Of a DNA stretch of 33,345 bases, positions 1 through 5,444 are shown in pieces. Under the pieces are notes generated by a model. It searched no databases. It saw only the letters and a list, made by a program, of their open reading frames with translations, and was not told the DNA's origin. Position 1 is the first letter of the stretch. Every line of letters begins with the position of its first letter. Position numbers and translations under genes: made by a program. The stretch comes from a virus: IMG/VR virus record IMGVR_UViG_3300017605_000308, positions 1 to 33,345 of that record. One strand, written 5' to 3'.

Positions 1-336
1 CACGATACCGATGCCAGACCCTGCATCCGAGGTGGCGTAGACATGTATGGCGACTGGAACGCAAGCGTCCACGGTGCCGACCATGTTAATTGCCCTGATC
101 TCGACGCTGATCACCTGGTACTTCCAGGCGGGCGGAACCTGGGGGTTCGCAACCTCGACCGGATTGAAGGGGGTCAGCGGCGGGATGTCTCGCGATGCAC
201 ACGCTGGAGGATTCGGGTTGACCCACGAAACCTCCGGGTTGTCTGGCGGTTCGGGCGGTTCGCCACCTTGCGTCGGTTGACACGCGGTGATCGACGCCAG
301 AAGCGCCACTGCGGAGATTGCACGAGCTAACTGCAC
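1..336 (-). CDS. putative lipoprotein, 3' end outside window
   Basis: The reading frame is open from a GTG at 334-336 to the window edge, giving 112 residues of an incomplete protein. An AAGGA element lies nine bases upstream of the GTG. The N-terminus has a basic start (MQLARA), a hydrophobic stretch and a lipobox-like ASITAC at about residues 14-19, so Cys19 would be the lipidated residue. The mature part is Pro/Asn rich (QPTQGGEPPEPPDNPE) and then looks like a folded domain. Signal peptidase II processing and anchoring to the outer face of the membrane are known for such signals; which role this protein has is inference. Surface lipoproteins made by phages often act in superinfection exclusion. 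The family was not recognised. Confidence 0.72.
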   Translation of the reverse strand, partial: MQLARAISAVALLASITACQPTQGGEPPEPPDNPEVSWVNPNPPACASRDIPPLTPFNPVEVANPQVPPAWKYQVISVEIRAINMVGTVDACVPVAIHVYATSDAGSGIGIV

Positions 337-367
337 GAGCTAGGATCCTTCCTTGCGGGCCGGACCC

Positions 368-721
368 TTAGTGGATAAAGACCGTAGCGGGAAGCAGTCC
401 CGTCGGTCGGCCTCGACTCGCACTCAAGGGCGGCGGGGCGATACGGTGGGGCGAGGCGACCATGCCCGGATCACGGAGCATGATGCCAGACGGCGCCGGC
501 AGGGATGATGCCGGCGCCTTCTTGGGTGCGGGAAGGTGGATGATTCCCTTCTGTCCCCAAGAGATCTCGGGTGCGCCGGGGGTCGCCTTCGGGCGAGGGC
601 GCGCTGGGTTGGACTTGAAGTCCAGTTCGTCGGCCAGGCACACCAGTTCGGTACACCTGTTGGCGTAGTGGATGCGACAGCGGCGAGAAATCACCGCACC
701 CGCAAAATCCAGAATGAGCAT
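368..721 (-). CDS. hypothetical protein, Pro/Ala-rich C-terminal half
   Basis: The frame encodes 117 residues starting at ATG 719-721 with a strong GGGAGG site about eight bases upstream. The first 40 residues look folded (MLILDFAGAVISRRCRIHYA and a CTELVCLADEL segment with two cysteines); the rest is rich in Pro, Ala, Lys and Arg and probably disordered. Third codon positions are strongly G/C throughout, which supports coding. A 9-bp inverted repeat lies inside the C-terminal part. It sits downstream of the 746-798 hairpin and upstream of the lipoprotein gene on the same strand. I do not recognise the family. Confidence 0.6.
   Translation of the reverse strand: MLILDFAGAVISRRCRIHYANRCTELVCLADELDFKSNPARPRPKATPGAPEISWGQKGIIHLPAPKKAPASSLPAPSGIMLRDPGMVASPHRIAPPPLSASRGRPTGLLPATVFIH
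492..518. repeat. inverted repeat inside coding region
   Basis: GGCGCCGGC (492-500) and its exact complement GCCGGCGCC (510-518) flank a 9-base loop. It lies within the 368-721 gene and codes an Ala-Pro-rich stretch, so it may be a by-product of repetitive codons or a transcription attenuator. Confidence 0.5.
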
Positions 722-745
722 GGATTACCTCCCTTTCTACTTAAG

Positions 746-798
746 AAGAAATGCCCCGGCCCTTGTCATGCTCTTTCCCCAGGGCCGGGGCATTTCTT
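746..798. terminator. bidirectional terminator-like hairpin, 18-bp stem
   Basis: Positions 746-763 pair perfectly with 781-798 (core ATGCCCCGGCCC). The A-rich flank on one side and T-rich flank on the other give a terminator shape on both strands. It separates the 27-residue peptide gene (817-900) from the 368-721 gene. Confidence 0.8.
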
Positions 799-816
799 TG
801 GGAGGAGAGAAACGTT

Positions 817-900
817 TCACACCCACATGGGCAGGGTGGCAAGGGCTATGGATACAGCGCCCACGAAGACGGAAGCGAAGGTGACAACTCGCTCGATCAT
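817..900 (-). CDS. 27-residue membrane micropeptide
   Basis: ATG at 898-900 opens a 27-codon frame, MIERVVTFASVF then GAVSIALATLPMWV with one valine between, ending at TGA 817-819. A GAAGG element lies about nine bases upstream. One hydrophobic helix covers nearly the whole peptide, preceded by a charged MIER start, so a single-pass membrane peptide is expected. It is isolated between two strong hairpins (746-798 and 933-964), which argues that it is a separate unit. Such peptides in phages include holin-like and regulatory types; nothing here decides between them. It could also be a chance frame, but the ribosome site and hairpin boundaries support it. Confidence 0.5.
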   Translation of the reverse strand: MIERVVTFASVFVGAVSIALATLPMWV

Positions 901-932
901 GTTCGATCGCCTTCTTCTTTGGATACTTGGGA

Positions 933-964
933 CCGGGGCAGCGTGCGGGACAGCGCTGCCCCGG
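933..964. terminator. terminator-like hairpin, 11-bp stem
   Basis: CCGGGGCAGCG (933-943) pairs exactly with 954-964 across a 10-base loop, followed by CCTTTA on the plus strand. It ends the leftward untranslated unit of 965-1512 and stands just upstream of the micropeptide gene. Confidence 0.7.
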
Positions 965-1037
965 CCTTTATGGCGGCATCATGGCACGTCCCAGCTAAGC
1001 CGGCAGGGAAGCAGGGGAGGTGCATAGCTGCGCGCGG

Positions 1038-1169
1038 GCCGGTGTCCAGGTTCGAACTGGAACATCCTCACTTCGGGACCTGGAGAACGGGGAGGAACTC
1101 AGCAGGAGGTTTGTAGGACCCGACTATCCCAAAGCTGATGAGGCATGCTTCCATTTACATCACACCGAC
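1038..1169 (-). ncRNA. tRNA-like cloverleaf with 68-base anticodon loop
   Basis: Read leftward, 1169-1163 (GTCGGTG) pairs with 1044-1038 (CACCGGC) as a 7-bp acceptor stem with one G-U. Two bases follow, then a D-arm ATGT/GCAT with loop AAATGGAA holding the usual GG. One base later CCTCA (1143-1139) pairs with TGAGG (1070-1066), four bases follow, then the T-arm TCCAG-TTCGAAC-CTGGA (1061-1045). All spacings match a canonical tRNA except that the anticodon loop is 68 bases (1138-1071). No CCA is encoded and no base gives the universal T33 cleanly. This may be a tRNA with an insertion, a decayed tRNA or a tRNA mimic; isotype cannot be assigned. Confidence 0.42.
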
Positions 1170-1181
1170 ACTTGGTGCAGG

Positions 1182-1219
1182 GGGGCTGGCGCACAACGGG
1201 AAGTTAAAACGCCAGCCCC
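1182..1219. terminator. terminator-like hairpin, 10-bp stem
   Basis: GGGGCTGGCG (1182-1191) pairs exactly with 1210-1219 across an 18-base loop. It follows directly on the 3' end of the half-tRNA-like segment in the leftward direction. Confidence 0.65.
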
Positions 1220-1223
1220 TCGC

Positions 1224-1269
1224 GTGCAGGAAGGGAATCGAACCCCTCGTTCAGGACCCGCGAAGTCCC
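1224..1269 (-). other. 3'-half-tRNA-like segment
   Basis: Leftward, GGGAC-TTCGCGG-GTCCT (1269-1253) forms an anticodon-type arm with T33 and triplet CGC, followed by a five-base variable loop (GAACG), a T-arm AGGGG-TTCGATT-CCCTT (1247-1231) and seven acceptor-type bases. The preceding 26 bases cannot form the matching acceptor strand or a D-arm, so only the 3' half is tRNA-like. Such halves are typical of attP cores that match host tRNA genes, but no integrase is in view; a decayed tRNA is the alternative. Confidence 0.4.
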
Positions 1270-1474
1270 GAAGAGCTATGGTCACATTTACTCAAGACGC
1301 TGATCGCACGGTGATACGGCCAGCGTGGGTGGTCGCGACCATACCCAAGCTCTGCAACACCCTTCCATAGCGCTTCGTTCGGCCGCTGGGATGACCGACG
1401 TACCACACAGGAAGTCTTGACACACTCACGAAAACTGGTAGTTCTCACATCGCGGACTGGTTTGCGCCTAAGCG

Positions 1475-1489
1475 CTACCGATGCGTCAT
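1475..1489 (-). other. four-codon leader frame (MTHR-stop)
   Basis: ATG ACG CAT CGG TAG at 1489-1475 is preceded at an ideal six-base distance by GGAGGT (1496-1501), just after the 1513-1540 promoter. This is a near-perfect translation start that stops after four codons. It may be a leader peptide, or the start of a gene whose body has been lost. Confidence 0.4.
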
Positions 1490-1512
1490 GGTCTTACCTC
1501 CTCGACGCAACC

Positions 1513-1540
1513 AGTATACGCAATCGTGCCGGTTTGTCAA
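1513..1540 (-). promoter_or_regulatory. near-consensus leftward promoter
   Basis: Read leftward, TTGACA (1540-1535) and TATACT (1518-1513) are separated by 16 bases. This is the strongest sigma70-type promoter seen in the window and would start an RNA near 1506 that runs into the non-coding unit. Confidence 0.75.
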
Positions 1541-1561
1541 TACCCCTGGCGAGGTATTTAA

Positions 1562-1852
1562 CTATCGGCCCAACTCCAGGTATTCAAGGAGCATGCGAAC
1601 TGTGTCCGATACCGTGTCCAGCTTGTTGGCTAAACGAACACGGAGCAGCCACTGGTAGGTGTCCTCCTCCACGAGGATCGAGACCATCCCTGACTCGGGG
1701 CTGCCTCGATCCCCGTGGCTGGGGACTTGACGGGTAGAGAGTGGAGCGCCGATCGAGAACCCACTAGCTGGGCCAGTGATACCCTCGGGAAGCTCCGGGC
1801 TGTCGTCGCCCAGCTCTGATGGTTGGTGCGACCTGGAGGGCTCGACTGTCAT
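1562..1852 (-). CDS. C-terminal ribbon-helix-helix-like protein
   Basis: The start is taken at ATG 1850-1852, which overlaps the TGA of the upstream gene as ATGA; this gives 96 residues. The first half is Ser/Pro/Glu rich and probably flexible. The last 42 residues (SILVEEDTYQWLLRVRLANK then TVSDTVRMLLEYLEL) have the pattern of a ribbon-helix-helix fold, a beta strand, then two helices, placed at the C-terminus instead of the usual N-terminus. The coupling to the 1849-2259 gene, itself a ribbon-helix-helix protein, suggests the two are made in fixed ratio and may form hetero-oligomers on DNA. DNA targets are unknown; autoregulation is likely for such pairs but not shown. Confidence 0.65.
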   Translation of the reverse strand: MTVEPSRSHQPSELGDDSPELPEGITGPASGFSIGAPLSTRQVPSHGDRGSPESGMVSILVEEDTYQWLLRVRLANKLDTVSDTVRMLLEYLELGR

Positions 1853-2259
1853 GAGGCCCGCCTGTTGAGCGAGATCGGGGTGGCATCGTCGACCAGCTCC
1901 CAGGACTGTATGTCGACCTTCCACAGTGACTGCGTTCCAGCCACCGGGCGAGCCGAGAACATCTCGAGCTGATCGACATGCATTCCCTGGCCCAGGTACA
2001 CCATCACGGACTCGCGAGCGTAACGCTGAGTCAGGGACTTGTGCCTGATCTTGTACTTCTTGCCGATGACCATGGGGTCCGGCACTTCTTCACCTCCCTG
2101 GTTGGTCTCGGGCTGATCAGATTCGGTCAGCTGAGACTGCTGCTCGCGCACCATCCGAGCGACGGTTTCGCTCATGCTCTCCCAGTCAAGCCGATTAGCC
2201 TTTAGGTAAGCATAGACGTCATCGTCTACCCTGATCGTACGCGACCTGCTGGGCTGCAT
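1849..2259 (-). CDS. ribbon-helix-helix DNA-binding protein
   Basis: The product has 136 residues. ATG at 2257-2259 is preceded by GGGAGG with a four-base spacer. Residues 5-45 (RSRTIRVDDDVYAYLKANRL, then WESMSETVARMVREQ) match the N-terminal strand, helix, turn, helix of ribbon-helix-helix repressors. After an acidic linker, residues 60-130 form a separate domain (PMVIGKKYKIRHKS, then YARESVMVYLGQG, WKVDIQSWELVD) that looks like a small beta barrel. It is the first gene of a coupled pair with 1562-1852. The likely role is gene regulation or centromere-type DNA binding; the C-terminal domain was not recognised. Confidence 0.75.
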   Translation of the reverse strand: MQPSRSRTIRVDDDVYAYLKANRLDWESMSETVARMVREQQSQLTESDQPETNQGGEEVPDPMVIGKKYKIRHKSLTQRYARESVMVYLGQGMHVDQLEMFSARPVAGTQSLWKVDIQSWELVDDATPISLNRRAS

Positions 2260-2268
2260 GAAGCCTCC

Positions 2269-2454
2269 CTACTCTGCCTCGAAACTCTCGACGCGAATCT
2301 GGTAGGCGACATCATCGCCGTCTTCCACTTCCACCTGGAATTCCAGGCCATCCAGAGCATCCTTGAAGTAGCGCAAAACCTCCTCGCGCGGAGCCTCGGT
2401 TCCGTCAATGTAGAAGGTCTTGGCCACCAAGACAGCGGTAATCTTGTGCTGCAT
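2269..2454 (-). CDS. small hypothetical acidic protein
   Basis: ATG at 2452-2454 has a GGTAGGGAAGG region about four bases upstream, giving 61 residues; a longer in-frame reading to 2559 overlaps the next gene out of frame and was rejected. The protein alternates strand-like and helix-like segments (ITAVLVAKTFYIDG, EEVLRYFKDALDGLEFQVEV) and ends in an acidic tail. It lies nine bases downstream of the 2465-2941 gene and is likely co-transcribed. The family was not recognised; proteins of this size and pattern are common in accessory regions of actinophages. Confidence 0.7.
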   Translation of the reverse strand: MQHKITAVLVAKTFYIDGTEAPREEVLRYFKDALDGLEFQVEVEDGDDVAYQIRVESFEAE

Positions 2455-2464
2455 GATGCCTTCC

Positions 2465-2941
2465 CTACCTCGGGTCGCGCTCCGACTGCCAGATGATCGC
2501 TGTGTCCACGTCGTAGTCGACGAGAACCTGGGCGAGCTTGTCGAGCATCTCGGCCTCACCGATCAGGTTGATCAGCATCTGGAACGTGCCACGCACCATC
2601 TTGACTCGGTCAAGCCTGGCCTGTGCAGCTTCGGCTGCCGCGACGTTTCTGATGAACGTCTCGACGCTTTCGCCGCCGTGGTCGACAACAGCATCAACTG
2701 CAGCCTGAGCCGTAGCCTCAGCTGCAGCCGTGATGCTCTCGGCCACCTCCGGCCGCCGCTCGATGAGCAGCTTGTATCGAGCTGCATGCACCATGCCAGT
2801 CGGGTACTTGGCGCCCGACTTCGTGACGCACGGCTTGGCCCGATGTGCTGGACACTTGGGGCATGAGAAGTAGCTCGTCGCCGCAGCGCTGAGCTGATTC
2901 TTGAGGTCGGCCATGTCAAGGTATTCCTTGATTTCGGTCAC
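2465..2941 (-). CDS. zinc-finger protein with CPxC...HAAR motif
   Basis: The GTG at 2939-2941 has AGGAGG nine bases upstream and gives 158 residues; an inner ATG (MADLKNQ) is possible but has no comparable site. Residues 24-60 carry SYFSCPKCPAHRAKPCVTKS followed by a GMVHAARY segment. This C-x2-C...C...H pattern is a zinc-binding motif seen in many actinobacteriophage proteins that are thought to bind nucleic acid. The remainder is helical and Ala-rich (ITAAAEATAQAAVDAVVDHG) and could form a coiled coil. The gene follows the 2974-3001 hairpin, which would limit its transcription from upstream. Target and role are unknown. Confidence 0.72.
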   Translation of the reverse strand: MTEIKEYLDMADLKNQLSAAATSYFSCPKCPAHRAKPCVTKSGAKYPTGMVHAARYKLLIERRPEVAESITAAAEATAQAAVDAVVDHGGESVETFIRNVAAAEAAQARLDRVKMVRGTFQMLINLIGEAEMLDKLAQVLVDYDVDTAIIWQSERDPR

Positions 2942-2973
2942 TGGTTTTCACCTCCTCTCACCTTGAAGCACAA

Positions 2974-3001
2974 AATCCCCTGCTTTTCAGGGCAGGGGAT
3001 T
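2974..3001. terminator. terminator-like hairpin, 10-bp stem
   Basis: AATCCCCTGC (2974-2983) pairs exactly with 2992-3001 across an eight-base loop. It lies between the 3023-3271 gene and the zinc-finger gene on the minus strand. Confidence 0.75.
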
Positions 3002-3022
3002 AAGCGCATTCAGTCCACCAGT

Positions 3023-3271
3023 TCAGTCGGCGTCGATGACGAGCTTGAGATCGTTCGTGACCGAGTCGAAGTGGGTATCGCCTGGCGTCCCGTCTTCGAA
3101 TGACCAGAGATCCCAGTCCTCGTCATAGTCCTCATCGGCCGGCATCCTGACGAGAAGCCTGGCCGTGGCGATTGACTCCTCGCCCTCGAAGGAGACGATT
3201 ACGTCCATCTCCTCCCAGCCTGGGATGAGCTTGATGTTGTCGATCAGCTCCGCCAGCGCGGGAACCTTCAC
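3023..3271 (-). CDS. hypothetical protein
   Basis: GTG at 3269-3271 follows a GGGAGGAG site at a normal distance and gives 82 residues. The sequence begins MKVPALAELIDNIKLIPGWE, a pattern of a helix followed by a strand (MDVIVSFEG), and the middle holds an acidic run (DEDYDEDWDLWSFED). It starts three bases after the stop of the 3275-3469 gene, so translation is probably coupled. No family recognised. The compact, acidic composition would suit a protein-binding or inhibitor role, but that is a guess. Confidence 0.72.
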   Translation of the reverse strand: MKVPALAELIDNIKLIPGWEEMDVIVSFEGEESIATARLLVRMPADEDYDEDWDLWSFEDGTPGDTHFDSVTNDLKLVIDAD

Positions 3272-3274
3272 GGT

Positions 3275-3469
3275 TCACTCCTCCCAGGTGGAGCCGTGCG
3301 AGGCTCCGGTGAAAACGCGGCAGGATTCCAGCTCGCCGCGTGCGGTGTGATCGCTGAGCACACAGAACCACATCTCCATGTAGTCCTCGTGTTCACGCTG
3401 CCAGATTGCAGCGTCGCGGAGCGCCCTCGAACGCTCCTCGGCTACGAGCCGAGCGGATTTACGGGCCAT
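3275..3469 (-). CDS. small hypothetical protein
   Basis: ATG at 3467-3469 has GAGGAGGG about nine bases upstream; the product has 64 residues. The N-terminal half is helical and rich in Arg, Ala and Glu (ARLVAEERSRALRDAAIWQR), the C-terminal half is strand-like with two cysteines (MWFCVLSDHTARGELESCRV). Its stop is followed almost at once by the 3271 start, forming a two-gene unit bounded by the hairpins at 3499-3546 and 2974-3001. The family was not recognised. Confidence 0.68.
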   Translation of the reverse strand: MARKSARLVAEERSRALRDAAIWQREHEDYMEMWFCVLSDHTARGELESCRVFTGASHGSTWEE

Positions 3470-3498
3470 GGTTGAATCGCCCTCCTCTCACTAGAGAG

Positions 3499-3546
3499 CA
3501 CAACGGCCAGCTACCCGGACGTGAGGTCAGGTAGCTGGCCGTTGTG
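3499..3546. terminator. long terminator-like hairpin, 17-bp stem
   Basis: Positions 3499-3515 (CACAACGGCCAGCTACC) pair exactly with 3530-3546 across a 14-base loop. It stands just after the stop of the leftward 3566-4600 gene and would end its transcript. Confidence 0.85.
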
Positions 3547-3565
3547 GGTCAGGTGGAGCCGGGCG

Positions 3566-4600
3566 TCACAGCTTGACGGCGCCCTTCTTGTCGCGCTGCT
3601 CGGGCCGGATACCCGGCACCTTGCACTTGGTCGCGTCGTTGCCCGGGAACAGGCGGGCCGCGATCGCACCCGGCGAAGGCTCGTCGTCACCGTACTCGGT
3701 GGACTTGAACTTCACGATGTCTCCGATGGACATCCAGTCCCCCGGGTTCTTGTCCGCGAACGCCTCCTGGATGTGCGCGGAGGTGTCGTGGCGCGCGCCG
3801 GGATCTCCGGCGGCCTTCGGCTTCGCCGCACCCGCCGGACTGGTGGCGGCCTTGCGGGTCACGGCGCGACCCTTCGCGGCCGCCGCAGCGGCGAGAACGA
3901 TCGGGTCGACCGTCGGAGCCTCGGTCTGCTCGTCGGAGGCCTTGTCCTTGTTCTCGGCCATCCAGTTGCGGTAGGCCAGGACCTGGCTGCTCAGCTCGTT
4001 CGCCTTCTCCTGGGCCTTGGTCGCCCAGTCCTCGGCAACGCCCTCCTCGGCTTCGAGCAGGTTGACGGACAGCATCAGGGCCGCCGCACGAGCGATGTGC
4101 GCCTCGGTCGGGTCGACCGGAGGCTTGCCGGCCGTCTCCTTGCGGGAGCCGGTCGACTTCAGGCCGTTCAGCAGCTCGAGGTAGCTGCGCGCGTCGAGGT
4201 ACTTGCCCTCCGTCATGGCCTCGGTCATCTTCTCGGTCAGCCACTCGCGGGCGTTGCCCTTGTAGCGGGTGCCCAGCGCGGTGTACGCCTGGGCGACCGG
4301 AGCGATGGTCGCGGCGGGCAGGGTGCCCGTGCTCTCGTCGCGGCTCTCGTCGGCCAGCGCGCCTTCGGCGGCCGCCGTGAAGACCTCGAACAGCTCCTTG
4401 TCGGACGGACCGGTCTCGGCCGGCTTCTCGTCCGCCTTGCTGGTGGAGTCCTCGGTGCTGGTCTCGGTGGTCGTGGCCTCCTCCGTGCTGGCCTCCTCGG
4501 CCTGCTCGGTGGACTCCTCGGCCTGCGCCTCGGCGGCCTCGTCGGTCGTCGCGGTCGTGTCTTCGGCCAGAACCTCGGTCTCGTCGATCTCGCGTGCCAT
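3566..4600 (-). CDS. acidic low-complexity protein with folded C-terminus
   Basis: ATG at 4598-4600 has GGAGG seven to eight bases upstream and gives 344 residues; a longer in-frame reading from 4645 lacks a ribosome site and would overlap the promoter. Residues 1-75 are almost only Glu, Ala, Thr and Ser (EAQAEESTEQAEEASTEEA) and must be disordered. A helical middle part (about 80-230) contains DKELFEVFTAAAEGALADES and similar segments. The last 75 residues form a compact domain (DTSAHIQEAFADKNPGDW, FKSTEYGDDEPSPGAIAARL) that resembles a winged-helix layout. It is a single-gene unit with its own HrdB-type promoter and terminator, so it is likely made in quantity. A DNA-binding or chromatin-like role is possible; no family recognised. 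Confidence 0.75.
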   Translation of the reverse strand: MAREIDETEVLAEDTTATTDEAAEAQAEESTEQAEEASTEEATTTETSTEDSTSKADEKPAETGPSDKELFEVFTAAAEGALADESRDESTGTLPAATIAPVAQAYTALGTRYKGNAREWLTEKMTEAMTEGKYLDARSYLELLNGLKSTGSRKETAGKPPVDPTEAHIARAAALMLSVNLLEAEEGVAEDWATKAQEKANELSSQVLAYRNWMAENKDKASDEQTEAPTVDPIVLAAAAAAKGRAVTRKAATSPAGAAKPKAAGDPGARHDTSAHIQEAFADKNPGDWMSIGDIVKFKSTEYGDDEPSPGAIAARLFPGNDATKCKVPGIRPEQRDKKGAVKL

Positions 4601-4643
4601 TTGGTTTCCTCCAGGTGATCGGCACGGATTGGGATATACGACC

Positions 4644-4673
4644 AACCTAGCTCGGTGGCCGGGTACCCGTCAA
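4644..4673 (-). promoter_or_regulatory. HrdB-type leftward promoter
   Basis: Leftward TTGACG (4673-4668) and TAGGTT (4649-4644) are 18 bases apart. TAGGTT fits the streptomycete vegetative -10 consensus TAGRRT. It drives the 3566-4600 gene with a leader of about 35-40 bases. Confidence 0.72.
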
Positions 4674-4924
4674 GCCCTGTTGCCAGGTCTTTTGGATGCC
4701 GTCCCCTATGCCCGATGAATGGGCTGCACACACACCCTGGAGTATGTGTTGCTAGGGGTACTATCGGCCCAGGATGGACCGACGATATTCACCAGCTCTC
4801 ACCTACGGTGGGAACTAAGCGAAATCGAAAGCTGCCCGCATCGAAGACGGGACTCGCGTACGCCGCTTCACTGCAACGCGCACACAAGCGCTAACCTGCC
4901 AGCTCCCCCCTCCCGACTGCGCGA
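4674..4924. other. intergenic stretch without a gene
   Basis: Short frames here lack ribosome sites. Leftward, CCCGT-CTTCGAT-GCGGG near 4842-4858 has the shape of an anticodon arm (T33, triplet TCG, A37), but no adjoining T-stem forms, so it is at most a tRNA remnant. Confidence 0.35.
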
Positions 4925-5326
4925 CTACACTGAAGGCTCGAAGTACGCCATCAGGTAATCGCGCAGAGAAGGTTCAGGGATGCCCTGCTTTTTGTGCTCC
5001 GCCCTCACTAGGATGTCGAAGTCAACAAAGATCTCAGTGTTGTCTTTCGACACCAGGCGGACGTTGTAGTCCTGGAACCACTTCTCCTGGCAGTCCGGGC
5101 ACATCGTCACGCCGTAGGCGAAGTGAGGCTCATCGTTGTGATCGCACTCACCAGGCTCCAGGTATGGGATGGAAACCCAGCGAAACGCAAGCTCATCGAT
5201 TGCCCAGAGAATCTCGCCCTCGTAGTCGCCGTATGGATCTTCGACTTCAAACAGGGGCTGCCTGGTCATGATGAAGGCAAGCGTGTCTTCGCACGAGACT
5301 GCCCACTCGCCCTGTTGGTCGAGCAC
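4925..5326 (-). CDS. hypothetical zinc-binding-like protein
   Basis: GTG at 5324-5326 is preceded by GAGGTG at five bases; 133 residues result. An alternative start is the ATG at residue 20 (MTRQPLFEVEDP). The middle holds CDHNDEPHFAYG then MCPDCQEKWF, so C-x-H plus C-x2-C could bind zinc. The C-terminal part contains a strand-helix pattern (EIFVDFDILVRAEHK). It lies 38 bases downstream of the tRNA-like element at 5364-5439 and may share its transcript. The family was not recognised. Confidence 0.65.
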   Translation of the reverse strand: MLDQQGEWAVSCEDTLAFIMTRQPLFEVEDPYGDYEGEILWAIDELAFRWVSIPYLEPGECDHNDEPHFAYGVTMCPDCQEKWFQDYNVRLVSKDNTEIFVDFDILVRAEHKKQGIPEPSLRDYLMAYFEPSV

Positions 5327-5389
5327 GGCTACACCTCGCTGGTTGATTGGATATTGCAGGTACGTGAGATTGACGGACTCGAACCGCCG

Positions 5390-5423
5390 CCCTCGTTTCG
5401 TCTTGTTTCACGTGAAACGAGGG
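5390..5423. terminator. hairpin after the 5445-6104 gene
   Basis: CCCTCGTTTC (5390-5399) pairs exactly with GAAACGAGGG (5414-5423) across 14 bases. It follows the stop of the leftward gene by 22 bases and so is a plausible terminator; it shares bases with the parS palindrome. Confidence 0.6.
5405..5418. promoter_or_regulatory. parS-like ParB-binding palindrome, copy 1
   Basis: GTTTCACGTGAAAC is present without mismatch. It equals the 14-bp parS consensus bound by chromosomal ParB in Streptomyces. A second exact copy lies at 6496-6509. Confidence 0.8.
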
Positions 5424-5444
5424 CCCACCTGAAACCCCATCTTA

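Larger units (their letters stand above)
965..1561 (-). other. leftward non-coding unit with tRNA-like segments
   Basis: No convincing protein gene is present on either strand of this stretch. Read leftward it holds, in order, a promoter (1513-1540), a perfect ribosome site with a four-codon frame (1475-1489), a 3'-half-tRNA-like segment (1224-1269), a 10-bp hairpin (1182-1219), a tRNA-like cloverleaf with a greatly enlarged anticodon loop (1038-1169) and the 933-964 hairpin. An open frame of 65 codons at 1251-1448 lacks a ribosome site and has unconvincing composition. Confidence 0.5.
5364..5439 (-). ncRNA. 76-base tRNA-like element overlapping parS
   Basis: Leftward, TGGGGTT (5439-5433) pairs with AATCTCA (5371-5365) through seven pairs including two G-U. 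A T-arm GGCGG-TTCGAGT-CCGTC (5388-5372) follows the usual rules. In between, instead of separate D and anticodon arms, a 10-bp hairpin (5390-5423) fills the space. Total length, 76 bases, is exactly tRNA size. It may be a degenerate tRNA or a tRNA mimic; chance pairing cannot be excluded. Confidence 0.3.

Noticed and set aside
1190-1512. A tmRNA in the leftward unit with a T-arm near 1236 and total length of about 285 bases
   Set aside because: The 5' end cannot pair with the 3' acceptor bases, and no tag frame or pseudoknot series was seen.
3521-4618. Long plus-strand frame opposite the acidic protein gene
   Set aside because: It is the mirror of a high-G+C gene; the minus strand has promoter, ribosome site, terminator and sensible protein.
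4810-4880. A tRNA-Arg(TCG) suggested by a good anticodon-arm shape
   Set aside because: The expected variable loop and T-stem cannot be formed in the adjoining bases and acceptor strands do not match.
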